DNA of 45,346 nt from Candidatus Parcubacteria bacterium (GCA_021731495.1 JAKFXG010000024.1:1-45346), one strand, 5' to 3'; numbered from the stretch's first letter, positions 1 to 9,008 are shown. Notes: a model not told the origin generated them from the letters alone. Numbers and translations are program-made.

Positions 1-74
1 AAGCAATCCTACGCTCAGTTCGTCCGTTAAATCTCGAGGCTTGAGAAGCGTAATAAACAGGCAACGTTTATTGT

Positions 75-1358
75 ATGCACATCCTCACACAATTCGGGCA
101 TCGCACGTTCGCCTCGCTCAAGGTGCGCAATTACCGTCTCTATTTCTTTGGGCACATTATCTCGCAGGGCGGCTCGTGGATGCAGACCGTTGCGCTCGGG
201 TGGCTCGTGCTCTCGCTCACCGGGTCCGGTGTGCAGCTCGGTACGGTGACGGCGATACAGTTCGTCCCGATGCTTTTTCTGGGGGCCTGGGGCGGTGTGA
301 TCGTCGACAGGTTCAGTAAACTGCGGCTGTTGTACTGGACCAACACTTCGTTTCTCGTGCTGGTGAGCATCATCAGCGTGCTTGTATTCGCTCACGCTAT
401 TCAACTCTGGATGCTCTATCTATTCGCCTTTGCACTCGGGCTTGTTCGCGTGCTCGATAATCCAGCGCGCCAGACGTTCGTATCAGAAATGGTGGGAGAG
501 GCGCACCTTAAAAATGCGATAAGCCTCAATTCGATAGGGAATAACATCATGCGCGCGGTCGGACCCTCAATCGCTGGAGTCCTTATCGTCAGTACCAGCA
601 TTGCTTTCTGCTTCTTCGTGAATGCGCTGTCATATGTTGCAGTACTTTTCATGCTGCGCAAGATACGCACCAACGAGCTCGAATCATCGGTGAGATTGGA
701 AAAGAAATCCGGGCAGATGATGGAAGGGTTCCGCTACGTACTTGAGACGCCGGTCATCCGCAACACGCTCATCATGATGGCGGCCATCGGCACGTTCGCA
801 TACGAATTCCAGGTGAGTCTGCCGCTGTTTGCGAGGAATACGTTCTCCGGCGACGCGACGAGTTACGCGGCGCTACTCGCTGCTATGGGTATCGGTTCGG
901 TCGTCGGCGGACTGTATGCGGCAGGACGGCACACGATAGTGCCGCGCCAGCTGTTCGTCTTTGCGCTTCTCTTCGGCACAAGCATCATCGCAACTTCGCT
1001 CGCGCCGTCGCTTCCGTACGCCATATTCGGCATGCTATTCATAGGGCTCTTTTCTATCAATCTCATATCAATCGGTAATACGATGGTGCAGCTCGAAAGT
1101 GCGGCGCACATGCGCGGGCGCGTCATGGCACTGTGGAGCGTCGCGATGATAGGATCGACGACGATCGGCGGACCTATCGTGGGTACCGTGGGGCAATTCA
1201 TGGGCGCGCGCTGGGGTCTTGCCCTCGGCGGGATCGCAACTCTTCTTGCGGCCGGCATTGCCGCACGCTCGGTCTTTACGTTCAAAGGATTCTTCGTGAT
1301 ACCGCGCCTGATACAAATGCGCAGCGAAGAAGCGTCGACCGAAAATATCAAACTCTAG
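75..1358 (+). CDS. MFS transporter (MFS_3/EntS-like exporter)
   Basis: A 427-residue polytopic membrane protein. The N-terminus (about residues 13-45) reads like the MFS_3 group of predicted effluxers: a short cytoplasmic start, then a Y/R-rich segment leading into TM1, with D/R-containing loop residues (VDRFSKLR, about 77-84) in the usual loop 2-3 position. About 12 hydrophobic segments are visible, as usual for the family. Members export siderophores or drugs; the substrate here cannot be deduced. No clear Shine-Dalgarno precedes the ATG. The stop codon overlaps that of the convergent pseudouridine synthase in a shared CTAG (1355-1358). The ordinary length suggests an intact gene. Confidence 0.85.
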   Translation: MHILTQFGHRTFASLKVRNYRLYFFGHIISQGGSWMQTVALGWLVLSLTGSGVQLGTVTAIQFVPMLFLGAWGGVIVDRFSKLRLLYWTNTSFLVLVSIISVLVFAHAIQLWMLYLFAFALGLVRVLDNPARQTFVSEMVGEAHLKNAISLNSIGNNIMRAVGPSIAGVLIVSTSIAFCFFVNALSYVAVLFMLRKIRTNELESSVRLEKKSGQMMEGFRYVLETPVIRNTLIMMAAIGTFAYEFQVSLPLFARNTFSGDATSYAALLAAMGIGSVVGGLYAAGRHTIVPRQLFVFALLFGTSIIATSLAPSLPYAIFGMLFIGLFSINLISIGNTMVQLESAAHMRGRVMALWSVAMIGSTTIGGPIVGTVGQFMGARWGLALGGIATLLAAGIAARSVFTFKGFFVIPRLIQMRSEEASTENIKL

Positions 1359-2086
1359 GTCGCGAGTCCGATCTGGGCGAGGAATGTTTTGAGCTCTTCT
1401 CCTTCAATTGCGCGCCATGCTCCCGGTTTCAAATTTTCGAGCCGTACGTTCAGTATGCGCGTGCGTTCAAGTCCGACGACCGTGTTGTGAAGCGCCGCAA
1501 CCATGCGGCGTATCTGGTGCTTTTTCCCCTCAGTAAGCGTGATATTGAAACTCTTGGGTCCCGTCTTACGTACGGTACATTTTTTCGTCAGGTATCCCTC
1601 GATGTCGACGCCCGCTTCCATCGTCTTCTTAAAACTCTCGCGAAGCGTTTCCGCAGTGCGTACTTGATACTCTTTGTCGTGGTCGTAACCAGGGTTCAGG
1701 AGTCGGTCGGTTACACGTCCGTCGTTCGTGAGGATGATGAGACCGCTCGAGTCCTTGTCGAGGCGGCCGACAGGAAACACGTCCGGTCCTAGGGCGGCGC
1801 TCTTTTTAATATCCATTTCGCCGAGCTGTGGTGAGTGCGTAATGACGCCTACCGGCTTGTTGTAGGCATAGTAGAGGAATTTATTGGGAGTTTTCTTGCC
1901 GCGAAGCTCGACCTTGTCGCCATAGTTCACCCTCTCGCCGATAAGGGCGACACGGCCGTTTATGAGCACTTTTCCGCGCGCGATAAGCTCATCCGCACCG
2001 CGGCGTGTCGCAATACCCTCATGGGCGAGGTATTTGTTGATGCGCATAGGATAGGCATCCGTGGCTTCCGGAGCGGTCTTTAGCAT
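1355..2086 (-). CDS. rRNA pseudouridine synthase, RsuA/RluB/RluF family
   Basis: This enzyme isomerises a uridine to pseudouridine in rRNA. An S4 RNA-binding domain comes first (RINKYLAHEGIATRRGADELI), followed by the catalytic domain with the family motif GRLDKDSSGLIILTNDG, whose Asp is the catalytic residue, and the KHQIRRM motif near the C-terminus. The rRNA target cannot be decided among RsuA, RluB, RluE and RluF, though it looks closest to the RluB/RluF group. I chose the ATG at 2086 because a -10 TATAGT (2093-2098) and -35 TTGGAT (2116-2121, 17-bp spacer) lie just upstream, making the transcript leaderless; the alternative ATG at 2047 is closer to the S4 domain. It is convergent with the MFS gene. 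Confidence 0.88.
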   Translation of the reverse strand: MLKTAPEATDAYPMRINKYLAHEGIATRRGADELIARGKVLINGRVALIGERVNYGDKVELRGKKTPNKFLYYAYNKPVGVITHSPQLGEMDIKKSAALGPDVFPVGRLDKDSSGLIILTNDGRVTDRLLNPGYDHDKEYQVRTAETLRESFKKTMEAGVDIEGYLTKKCTVRKTGPKSFNITLTEGKKHQIRRMVAALHNTVVGLERTRILNVRLENLKPGAWRAIEGEELKTFLAQIGLAT

Positions 2087-2092
2087 GAGGAC

Positions 2093-2121
2093 ACTATACG
2101 ATTTTTTCGTTGGTAATCCAA
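2093..2121 (-). promoter_or_regulatory. promoter of the pseudouridine synthase
   Basis: Read on the minus strand: -35 TTGGAT (2116-2121), a 17-bp spacer, and -10 TATAGT (2093-2098). The ATG at 2086 follows the -10 by 6 nt, which predicts a leaderless mRNA. The -35 lies in a small dyad, CGTTGG-TAAT-CCAACG. Confidence 0.6.
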
Positions 2122-2134
2122 CGAGCAAAAATCG

Positions 2135-2173
2135 TGCCGAAAATCAGCAGATTTTCGGCCAGTGTTTTTTCGT
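2135..2173. other. strong hairpin between divergent genes
   Basis: The dyad GCCGAAAATC-AGCA-GATTTTCGGC (about 2138-2161) is followed on the plus strand by a run of six T. It looks like an intrinsic terminator but lies between two divergent genes, so no obvious transcript ends there. It may insulate the two promoters. Confidence 0.5.
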
Positions 2174-2200
2174 TGGTATTTCATCGATAAAATTCCGCTC

Positions 2201-2229
2201 TTGACAGTGGTTGTGCGAGCGAGTTCAAT
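2201..2229 (+). promoter_or_regulatory. sigma70-type promoter for the 2287 gene
   Basis: A consensus -35 TTGACA (2201-2206), a 17-bp spacer and a -10-like TTCAAT (2224-2229) precede the gene starting at 2287. They predict an approximately 50-nt leader carrying the Shine-Dalgarno sequence, unlike the leaderless neighbours. Confidence 0.55.
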
Positions 2230-2286
2230 GTGTTCGGAAGCTCAAGGTATCCATTGCGTTCAACCATATAGGTGGGAGAGTCGGTT

Positions 2287-3204
2287 ATGACCAAAACGAA
2301 TCTGGCAGAAGCTACCGAGGCGTTGCGCCGCCGCCGTGTGGAAATCGAAGCGGAATATCAGGAGAAAGGAAATCGTCTTACTGAAGACGTGAATACGCTT
2401 CGCGACCGCGTCAAAAGTGACGAGGCAACGACCGGGGACAGGATCACGGACTACCTTCTTGTCATGGGAAACACTCTCGACCCGGATGTTTCGAAGCCCC
2501 TCCGAAATATTGAGAAGCAGATGTCTGGGAAGAAAGGAGAACTTTTCCTCGTTGTCCATCACGAAAAAACACAGACTGTGTTCCGTGGTCCGAACGAAGG
2601 GGTGAGGAGCTCTGACTTTCATCCCATCGTGGAGCATACCATCGGCCTCCTCACGGGCGAAGAGATCATTCTTGATTTCAAGAAGTCTGACACCGGTTTG
2701 CCAACTGACTCGTATGTGGAATTGTCGGGTAGCAAGCAGGTGGACAAGAAACCTGGTCCGTTTCCGTTCGTCGTGCATGGGATTTCCGATTTCCCTCGTG
2801 ACGCTTGGGGTCTCGGTGTGAGAGACAGTCGCCAGGAGCTCTTCGTCGGTGACGAGGCAGTGCTTGGATACTCCCCGCTCCCCAATACGTTTCCTGGAGA
2901 TACTCGTATTCAGGAGTGGGTCGTCATACGCAATCGGGCGATACGGAGCCTCGGGAAAGACATTCCCGAAGCGCCAGAAGAAAAGGCTTTTCGGGAAGAG
3001 TGTCAAAAGAAAGTTCTTGATGATCTCGACCGTGTTCGAGGAGAATATAAAACGGTGGTCAGCCACAGACCTCATTCGCGAGAAGCCGAGAGGCTTGAAG
3101 CGGAACTTCGTGCGCTACTCACCCGGGCTCTCGAACTCGGACTTGATAAAAAACCGCTTGTGCTGCTCGTTATGGAGGAGATGGAAGTCCCTTCAGCATC
3201 ATGA
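2287..3204 (+). CDS. conserved-looking protein of unknown function (305 aa)
   Basis: I do not recognise this protein. It is soluble with no membrane segment. Residues about 5-45 are highly charged and helical (possible coiled coil), the middle is mixed alpha/beta, and the C-terminal third (about 225-300) is again a charged helical stretch ending in VLLVMEEMEV. The ATG at 2287 is preferred over the GTG at 2272 because GGTGGGAGAG (2271-2280) is a good Shine-Dalgarno 6-7 nt before it. It has its own TTGACA promoter and a hairpin terminator, so it is a single-gene unit. Its initiation style matches the pyr genes rather than the leaderless neighbours. Confidence 0.7.
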   Translation: MTKTNLAEATEALRRRRVEIEAEYQEKGNRLTEDVNTLRDRVKSDEATTGDRITDYLLVMGNTLDPDVSKPLRNIEKQMSGKKGELFLVVHHEKTQTVFRGPNEGVRSSDFHPIVEHTIGLLTGEEIILDFKKSDTGLPTDSYVELSGSKQVDKKPGPFPFVVHGISDFPRDAWGLGVRDSRQELFVGDEAVLGYSPLPNTFPGDTRIQEWVVIRNRAIRSLGKDIPEAPEEKAFREECQKKVLDDLDRVRGEYKTVVSHRPHSREAERLEAELRALLTRALELGLDKKPLVLLVMEEMEVPSAS

Positions 3205-3219
3205 GAATCGACTGATAGA

Positions 3220-3250
3220 GGGCATCGCGATGCGGTGCCCTTATTTTTTT
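3220..3250 (+). terminator. Rho-independent terminator after the 305-aa gene
   Basis: The stem GGGCATCGC/GCGGTGCCC (one G-U pair, 3220-3240) is followed by TTATTTTTTT, 16 nt after the stop codon. It separates the unit from the ABC-F gene. Confidence 0.85.
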
Positions 3251-3275
3251 GTAAGAAGTAGGGTAGGGTAACTCC

Positions 3276-4736
3276 ATGAGCCGAGAAGAAAGCGTTATAC
3301 GCTTCGAGAAAGTGTCATTCCAATATGGGCACAATAAACCGATCATTGATGAGGTGGATTTTCCTATTCGCCGCGGCATGAAGATGGCGGTCATGGGTCA
3401 GAACGGGGCGGGGAAGTCGACTCTCTTTGCGCTCATGACTGGCGAGCTCAAACCAGAATCGGGCGAGATACACGTTTCGCGCGGTATGAAGGTCGCCACA
3501 GCGCCGCAAGTCATTCCGCGCGACCAGCTCACGCTTACGGTCCGCGAATTCTTCCAGAGGTGCTTCAGTGAACCCGTGTATGATATCGATCCGCGTATTG
3601 ATGATGTACTTGAGGTAGTAAACCTAAAGCACCATGAGAAATTACACGACCGGGTCATAAAAAGTTTCTCCGGCGGTCAGCAGGCGCGTCTCCTTCTCGC
3701 TTCAGCGCTCATTCAGAATCCCGATCTGCTCCTCCTTGATGAGCCGACGAACAATCTCGATACCGCAGGCATCGAGCATCTTACAAAGTTCCTCGTCGAG
3801 TATCCGAAAACTTGTATCGTGATTTCGCACGACGCGGAATTCTTAAATGCATTTACGACGGGCGTCTTGTACTTGGATGTCTTTACACGCAAAGTTGAGC
3901 AATACAACGGAAATTACAACGACGTGCAGCGCGATATTCTTGCGCGTATTGACCGCGAGAATCGCAAAAATGCCCAACTCGAAAAAAAGATCCAGGAGAA
4001 TAAAGACAAAGCGAACTTCTTTGCACAGAAGGGAGGAAAGATGCGTCTCGTAGCGAAGAAAATGCGTACCGAAGTGGAGGAAATGGAAGAAGCGAAGGTG
4101 GATGTGCGTAAGGAAGACCGAACCATCCGGCCCTTTACGATCCCCGTACAAGAACATTTAAGCGGTACGGTGCTCGCTTTGACCTCGTATACGGTGCTTA
4201 AAGGCAAGAAGCCTGCGAAAAAGACCGCAAATATTTCACTCCGCAAGAACCAGCACCTTTTACTGAAAGGGCCGAATGGCATCGGCAAAAGCACCCTGCT
4301 CGAGGCGATTGCCAAGGGCGTGGCAGAAGGGGCGAACATCACTGCCGGAGTAAAAGTCGGCTACTATCGTCAGGATTTCTCCACGCTCGACTTTGACCAG
4401 ACCGTGTACCAGGCTCTGGAGCGTGCGATGGGGAAGCCGGACGAGGAGCGGCTCCGCGCGACTGCGGCCGGGTTTCTGCTCACTTCCGATGTCATGCAGA
4501 CGAAGATCGGCAATCTCTCAGAAGGGCAGAAGGGGCTTGTGGCTTTTGCGTCGCTCGTGCTTGAGCGGCCGGGACTCCTCATTCTCGACGAGCCGACAAA
4601 CCACATCAATTTCCGCCACCTGCCCGTCATTGCGAAAGCGCTCGATTCGTATCAGGGTGCGATGATACTGGTAAGCCACGTCCCCGAGTTCGTCGCGCAA
4701 ATCCGCATCGACGAAATCCTTGACTTGGAAAAATGA
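3276..4736 (+). CDS. ABC-F family ATPase
   Basis: A 486-residue soluble protein with two ATP-binding cassettes and no membrane domain, the ABC-F layout of ribosome-associated translation factors. Cassette 1 has Walker A GQNGAGKST (41-49), signature SFSGGQQ, and LLLLDEPTNNLD. A charged linker (about residues 215-290, rich in K/E) precedes cassette 2 with Walker A GPNGIGKST, signature LSEGQ and LILDEPTNH. Both E-of-DEPTN catalytic residues are present. Members act at the ribosomal E site in elongation or antibiotic protection; the subfamily is undecided. Pirin follows with a 4-bp ATGA overlap, so the two are co-transcribed. A TAGGGT 6 nt upstream of the ATG may be a leaderless -10. Confidence 0.9.
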   Translation: MSREESVIRFEKVSFQYGHNKPIIDEVDFPIRRGMKMAVMGQNGAGKSTLFALMTGELKPESGEIHVSRGMKVATAPQVIPRDQLTLTVREFFQRCFSEPVYDIDPRIDDVLEVVNLKHHEKLHDRVIKSFSGGQQARLLLASALIQNPDLLLLDEPTNNLDTAGIEHLTKFLVEYPKTCIVISHDAEFLNAFTTGVLYLDVFTRKVEQYNGNYNDVQRDILARIDRENRKNAQLEKKIQENKDKANFFAQKGGKMRLVAKKMRTEVEEMEEAKVDVRKEDRTIRPFTIPVQEHLSGTVLALTSYTVLKGKKPAKKTANISLRKNQHLLLKGPNGIGKSTLLEAIAKGVAEGANITAGVKVGYYRQDFSTLDFDQTVYQALERAMGKPDEERLRATAAGFLLTSDVMQTKIGNLSEGQKGLVAFASLVLERPGLLILDEPTNHINFRHLPVIAKALDSYQGAMILVSHVPEFVAQIRIDEILDLEK

Positions 4737-5587
4737 ACACACTACGAACGATTGCTACTACTTTCAAAGCGAAAGACGTCCTTGAGGGCGCGGGGGTGCG
4801 GTTGCGCCGCGGATTTTCGAATGTAGAAGCGAAACAATTCGATCCGTTCCTTCTTTTTGATGACTTCAGCTCAACTATTCCGGAGCACTATCTCGCTGGG
4901 TTTCCATGGCACCCGCACCGCGGCATGGAGACGGTCACGTACATTCTCGACGGAGCCGTGCGCCATAAAGACAGTCTCGGAAATGAAGGGGTGATCGAGA
5001 GTGGCGCGATTCAGTGGATGACGGCCGGCCGCGGCATCATTCATGAAGAGATGCCCGAAAGTGCTCACGGCATTCGCGGTTTTCAGCTCTGGGTGAATTT
5101 ACCGAAGAAAGAAAAGATGTCACCGCCTCGCTATCAGGATCTCGCAGGAGCAACCGTTCCGGAAATTGCGCTCGGCCCCGATGCGCGAACGCGCGTCATC
5201 GCCGGTGAAATTGGGGGTGTCATGGGTCCTCTCAAGTCGGTTGCGGGCAATCCGCTCTATATAGATGTCACACTTGAATCAAACGGCACAGTCTCAATCC
5301 CAGTGCCGCCAGGACACACTGCATTTGCATATATCGTTGAAGGCGCTCTTGGTACGGACTCTAGTGAGCCGACTCTGTATGCGCCGGGAACCATTTTACT
5401 TTTTACACGCGAAGGCGACACACTTGTGCTTCGCACCGGCTCTTCTGGTGCCCGGTTCCTCATTATCGCCGGCGCGCCGCTCAATGAGCCGATCGCCTGG
5501 CACGGGCCGATCGTGATGAACACCGACGAGGAACTACGCGAAGCATTTCGCGAGTTGCAGGAAGGCACGTTTATTCGCGTCGGTTAG
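4733..5587 (+). CDS. pirin family protein (bicupin)
   Basis: A 284-residue double-cupin protein of the pirin family. The N-terminal cupin contains FPWHPHRGMETVTYIL (about 58-73) and IIHEEMPE (about 105-112), which supply the metal-binding His and Glu residues of pirins. Pirins are iron proteins with roles ranging from transcription co-regulation to quercetin dioxygenase activity; the role here is unknown. The ATG lies in the ATGA overlap with the ABC-F gene, implying translational coupling. It converges on the membrane protein gene with 17 nt between stops and no visible terminator. Confidence 0.9.
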   Translation: MNTLRTIATTFKAKDVLEGAGVRLRRGFSNVEAKQFDPFLLFDDFSSTIPEHYLAGFPWHPHRGMETVTYILDGAVRHKDSLGNEGVIESGAIQWMTAGRGIIHEEMPESAHGIRGFQLWVNLPKKEKMSPPRYQDLAGATVPEIALGPDARTRVIAGEIGGVMGPLKSVAGNPLYIDVTLESNGTVSIPVPPGHTAFAYIVEGALGTDSSEPTLYAPGTILLFTREGDTLVLRTGSSGARFLIIAGAPLNEPIAWHGPIVMNTDEELREAFRELQEGTFIRVG

Positions 5588-5604
5588 TGGTGCGCGGCAA
5601 TTAT

Positions 5605-6174
5605 TTATACAGCAAGCGATCGAGCGACAAAACCGATTACTACGATACCGAGGAAATTAAAGGCGAACGAGAGCACGGCGAAATACTTTATACGCATTTT
5701 CGAAAAGCCAAGAACGGCGATCCCGAGTTCGTCCGGGAGCGGAGAGGCAAGTATGATCCCGCCTGTGAGAAAAGTTATCCAGCGGAAGAAGCGGCGTTTG
5801 AGCAGCAGGTGGAAGCGCCGCCAGACGCTCTGATGCATTAAGATTTCCGCTACGTGCTCCGAGAAACGGTCGCGGACGAATCGGAAAATGACGAGATCCA
5901 CCAGCATGCTCCCCATTGCTCCGAAGAACGCCGTATAGAAAATGCCTTGCAGGAGCGATACCTCTCCGAGCGCCGCGATAGCAGGTGCCGTCGTAAAAAT
6001 CGATGTAAAGAACATACCTGCGATAAGCGCGCCCCACATCCCCAGCTCTCCTGAAAGAAGGTTCGCAAGCACGTCCGTGCGCACCAAAAGCACTGCGACC
6101 AGTATGCTGAGTACGATCAGCGCGACATCCTGCAAAATACGGCTCTCGTTTTCGTTCTGCTTTTTCATTGCCAT
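5605..6174 (-). CDS. small integral membrane protein (189 aa)
   Basis: I do not recognise a precise family. Hydrophobic segments lie at about residues 14-32, 44-62, 72-98, 132-150 and 160-186, so 4-5 TM helices are likely. A conserved-looking stretch, ITFLTGGIILASPLPDELGIAVLG (split by charged flanks), recalls the re-entrant Pro/Asp-Glu motif of DedA/SNARE-associated (VTT) proteins, which is a suggestion only. The ATG at 6174 is chosen because TACACT (6182-6187) lies 7 nt upstream as a -10; the alternative start is 6168. It is divergent from the SDR gene. Confidence 0.65.
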   Translation of the reverse strand: MAMKKQNENESRILQDVALIVLSILVAVLLVRTDVLANLLSGELGMWGALIAGMFFTSIFTTAPAIAALGEVSLLQGIFYTAFFGAMGSMLVDLVIFRFVRDRFSEHVAEILMHQSVWRRFHLLLKRRFFRWITFLTGGIILASPLPDELGIAVLGFSKMRIKYFAVLSFAFNFLGIVVIGFVARSLAV

Positions 6175-6212
6175 TCCATACAGTGTACTGCATGTTAGTG
6201 GACGTGGCTTTC

Positions 6213-6242
6213 TTGCCGATTCCAGTAAAAATTGCGTATACT
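6213..6242 (+). promoter_or_regulatory. promoter of the SDR gene
   Basis: -35 TTGCCG (6213-6218), an 18-bp spacer and -10 TATACT (6237-6242) lie 6 nt before the ATG at 6249. This predicts a leaderless transcript and supports that start over upstream ones. Confidence 0.6.
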
Positions 6243-6248
6243 GGGAAT

Positions 6249-7028
6249 ATGGAACAGAAACCGATCTCGGAACTCATGGACCTTTCGGGGGAAGTCGCCA
6301 TCGTTACGGGTGGTGCCATGGGTATCGGCTATGCGATAGCGAGTAGGCTCGCGGAAGCTGGCGCAAAGGTTCTTGTTGCGGATAAAGACGCGGCTGCCGC
6401 GGAAGCGGCAGCCGCGAAGATTGGCGGGACCGCAGTTTCTGTCGATGTTTCCGACGAGGCGCAGGTTGAAGCGATGGTCGCAAAGGCCGTCTCAGAGTTT
6501 GGCGGCGTGGATATACTCGTTAATAACGCCGGCGTGTATCCGACCATACCAGTCCTTGCGGCGTCGAAGGAAGATTTCGAGAAGATCATCCACGTGAACC
6601 TCATGGGCGCCTTCTTCGCGGCGAAGGCGACGGCAAAGCAGATGATTGCGCAAGGGAAGGGAGGTTCTATCATTAACATCACCTCCATTGATGCTCTGCA
6701 TCCTTCCGCCACAGGGCTTGCATTCTACGATGCTTCAAAGCATGGTCTCTGGGGTTTCACCAAGAACCTCGCGCTTGAGCTCGCGCCGCACAAGATTTGG
6801 GTGAACGCCATCGCGCCGGGTGGCGTGCTCACTCCCGGCACCGGCCTCGGGAAATCTGCGGACCCGGCACTGGCAGAAATCACGGAAACCTTCCTCAAGA
6901 GGATCCCAATGCATCGTATGGCGCACGCCGATGAGATAGGAAAGGTCGCTCTTTTTCTCGCTTCAGGACTCTCCTCCTACATGACCGGCTCGCAAATAGT
7001 GGTTGATGGCGGCGTCTTGCTTGCATAA
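6249..7028 (+). CDS. short-chain dehydrogenase/reductase (SDR)
   Basis: A classical SDR of 259 residues, an NAD(P)-dependent oxidoreductase with a Rossmann fold. Visible motifs are the dinucleotide-binding TGGAMGIG (about 19-26), the acidic D after beta-2 (VADKD, favouring NAD), NNAG, the catalytic Ser in INITSID, and YDASK with the catalytic Tyr and Lys. The C-terminal YMTGSQIVVDGG is typical of the FabG/glucose-dehydrogenase-like group. The substrate cannot be inferred. The start at 6249 fits both the family N-terminus and the leaderless promoter. It is followed by typA with about 50 nt between them. Confidence 0.88.
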   Translation: MEQKPISELMDLSGEVAIVTGGAMGIGYAIASRLAEAGAKVLVADKDAAAAEAAAAKIGGTAVSVDVSDEAQVEAMVAKAVSEFGGVDILVNNAGVYPTIPVLAASKEDFEKIIHVNLMGAFFAAKATAKQMIAQGKGGSIINITSIDALHPSATGLAFYDASKHGLWGFTKNLALELAPHKIWVNAIAPGGVLTPGTGLGKSADPALAEITETFLKRIPMHRMAHADEIGKVALFLASGLSSYMTGSQIVVDGGVLLA

Positions 7029-7079
7029 AATTCTCTCTGTTGTATATTGAACGCACCGGCCTCGCGGCCATTTTTATTT
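7021..7079 (+). promoter_or_regulatory. typA promoter and 5' hairpin
   Basis: TTGCAT (7021-7026), 16 bp and TATATT (7043-7048) form a plausible promoter. The short leader contains the hairpin GGCC-TCGC-GGCC followed by ATTTTTATTT just before the ATG at 7080, so it could also be a weak terminator of the SDR transcript. Confidence 0.4.
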
Positions 7080-8864
7080 ATGGAAATCAGGAACATTGCC
7101 ATCATTGCGCACGTCGACCATGGGAAGACGGCTTTGACTGACGCTATCCTCAAGCAAACGGGCGCATCTCCCGAGGGCACCTCAATGGACAGTAACGCGA
7201 TCGAACTTGAACGCGGCATTACCATTTACGCTAAAAATGCGGCGGTCGAATACAAAGGTACGAAGATAAACATCGTCGACACGCCGGGACACGCAGACTT
7301 CGGAAGCGAGGTTGAGCGCGTGCTGCGCTCAATCGACTCGGTGCTGCTTGTCGTTGATGCACAAGAAGGGCCGATGCCGCAGACTCGTTTCGTGTTGAAG
7401 AAGTCGCTTGAGCTAGGTCTCAAGCCGATCGTCGTTTTGAATAAAATAGACAAACCGGCAGCAAATCCCGCACGCTCTGAAGAGCAGGTATTGGAACTTT
7501 TCCTTGAGCTCGGCGCTTCGGATGAGCAGTCTGATTTCCCCGTTATCTACTCGATCGGACGCGAAGGTATTGCGATCAAGAACCTTGACGACGAGCGCAA
7601 GGATCTCACTCCGCTTCTCGACCTGATCCTCGAGAAGGTCCCGGCGGCGAATGCGAATGCAGACGCAAACGCTCCTCTCATGCTTCAGCCATTCAATCTT
7701 GCCTATGACAACTTCATGGGGCGGCTCGCCGTCGGTCGTATTTATGCGGGCACGGTGCGTCCAAATCAGCAGGTATTTATAAAAAAGCCGGACGGCGAAA
7801 CGCGCGCAGGCCGCACGACGAAGATCTTCACGTTCAAAGGACTCGAGCGTGTCGAGGCGACTGAAGCAGTCGCAGGAGACATTGCGCTTATCGCTGGTCT
7901 TCCAGACATTTACATCGGCGAGACGGTGACGACGGACGAGTCTGCCGCACCGCTCCCGGCGATCGCTGTGGATGAGCCGACCATCGCGCTTAACTTCCTT
8001 GTCAACAATTCGCCCTTTGCCGGCAAAGAGGGGAAGTACGTCACCAGCCGCCAAATCCGCGACCGGCTCATGAAAGAGCTCGAGGTCAACGTCGGTTTGA
8101 AAGTTGATTTTGGAAGCGCAGAATTGTTCCGTGTGTCCGGACGTGGTGAGCTCCACATTGCGGTCCTGATCGAGAATATGCGCCGCGAAGGATACGAACT
8201 GCAGGTCTCTCAGCCGCAGGTCATCATTCGCGAGGAAAACGGCGTAAAGCTCGAACCATTTGAAGAAGTCATCATTGATACGCCCTCTGAATTCCAGGGC
8301 GCTATCATCGAGAAGCTCGGCGCTCGCGCGTTCGTACTTCAGAACCTTACTCAGCACGGCAATACCGTCCGCCTCACTATGGTCGGTCCGACACGCGGGC
8401 TCCTGGGCTATAAAAATATGTTCATCATCGATACGAAAGGAGAGGGCATTCTTTCTTCACGCGTGCTCGGCTTCCAGCCGTATGCGGGCGAGATAAAGAA
8501 GCGACAGGTCGGTTCGATGATCTCCATGGCAACCGGGAAGGCGCTCGGCTATGCACTCTGGTACCTGCAGGACCGTGGCCAGCTCTATATCAAGCCGGCG
8601 ACCGAAGTGTACGAGGGTATGGTCATCGGCAACACAGCAAAGGGCGAAGAGATGCTCGCGAATCCGACGAAAGGGAAGAATCAGTCAAATGTTCGCTCCT
8701 CGGGTATGGATGAAGCGCTCACGCTTGTGCCGATATTTGATCTCACCATCGAGCGTGGCATGGAGATCATGTCGGATGATGAGTATCTCGAAATCACTCC
8801 AAAAAGCGTTCGTTTGCGGAAACAATTTCTTAGCGAGAATGACCGTTCCAAAGCACGACGCTAA
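7080..8864 (+). CDS. typA: translational GTPase TypA/BipA
   Basis: A 594-residue ribosome-binding GTPase of the TypA/BipA family, implicated in ribosome assembly and stress responses. G1 is AHVDHGKT (10-17), G2 lies in RGITI, G3 is DTPGHAD and G4 is NKID. Domain II and the EF-G-like domains III and V follow, then the TypA-specific C-terminal domain ([15 protein letters not shown] [11 protein letters not shown], and [12 protein letters not shown] near the end). The ATG at 7080 matches the family start ([17 protein letters not shown]); the TTG at 7047 would add an unlikely 11 residues. A terminator follows immediately. Confidence 0.96.
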   Translation: MEIRNIAIIAHVDHGKTALTDAILKQTGASPEGTSMDSNAIELERGITIYAKNAAVEYKGTKINIVDTPGHADFGSEVERVLRSIDSVLLVVDAQEGPMPQTRFVLKKSLELGLKPIVVLNKIDKPAANPARSEEQVLELFLELGASDEQSDFPVIYSIGREGIAIKNLDDERKDLTPLLDLILEKVPAANANADANAPLMLQPFNLAYDNFMGRLAVGRIYAGTVRPNQQVFIKKPDGETRAGRTTKIFTFKGLERVEATEAVAGDIALIAGLPDIYIGETVTTDESAAPLPAIAVDEPTIALNFLVNNSPFAGKEGKYVTSRQIRDRLMKELEVNVGLKVDFGSAELFRVSGRGELHIAVLIENMRREGYELQVSQPQVIIREENGVKLEPFEEVIIDTPSEFQGAIIEKLGARAFVLQNLTQHGNTVRLTMVGPTRGLLGYKNMFIIDTKGEGILSSRVLGFQPYAGEIKKRQVGSMISMATGKALGYALWYLQDRGQLYIKPATEVYEGMVIGNTAKGEEMLANPTKGKNQSNVRSSGMDEALTLVPIFDLTIERGMEIMSDDEYLEITPKSVRLRKQFLSENDRSKARR

Positions 8865-8873
8865 TGTGAACTG

Positions 8874-8915
8874 GTAAAAAAGCCGCGTCCCTCCAGGCGC
8901 GGTTTTTGCTTTTTA
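8874..8915 (+). terminator. typA terminator
   Basis: The stem AAAAAGCCGCG / CGCGGTTTTT with a roughly 10-nt loop is followed by GCTTTTTAA, 10 nt past the typA stop. Confidence 0.85.
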
Positions 8916-8922
8916 ATTCTCA

Positions 8923-8948
8923 ATCTCACAGGGTATACCCCGTGAGAT
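8923..8948. promoter_or_regulatory. near-perfect 26-bp palindrome around GGGTATACCC
   Basis: The arms ATCTCACA and CGTGAGAT flank GGGTATACCC; 24 of 26 positions are symmetric. Each half equals the promoter element found before the FAD oxidoreductase (8986-9002), recG (31597-31613) and malic enzyme (31689-31705) genes. It could be an operator or a bidirectional promoter. No gene starts immediately on the minus side. Confidence 0.6.
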
Positions 8949-8985
8949 ACAGCGCAGTCGTGACGGCATACATTTTAAAACCACC

Positions 8986-9002
8986 ATCTCACAGGGTATA
9001 CT
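8986..9002 (+). promoter_or_regulatory. promoter element of the FAD oxidoreductase
   Basis: ATCTCACAGGGTATACT contains -10 TATACT (8997-9002), 6 nt before the ATG at 9009. The upstream ATCTCAC is shared with three other sites in the window, so it is more than a generic extended -10. Confidence 0.65.
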
Positions 9003-9008
9003 CTTTTT

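Noticed and set aside
1..74. Gene remnant at the left edge
   Set aside because: No convincing frame; only a possible promoter region of the MFS gene.
2260..3075. 271-codon minus-strand frame
   Set aside because: It is antisense to the 305-aa gene that has promoter, Shine-Dalgarno and terminator; the minus frame has none.
5587..5841. 84-codon plus-strand frame after pirin
   Set aside because: Starts with GTG inside the pirin stop region and is antisense to the membrane protein; composition looks like a shadow.
7413..8357. Long minus-strand frame of 314 codons
   Set aside because: It is antisense to typA, which is unmistakable; no start signal and no recognisable protein.
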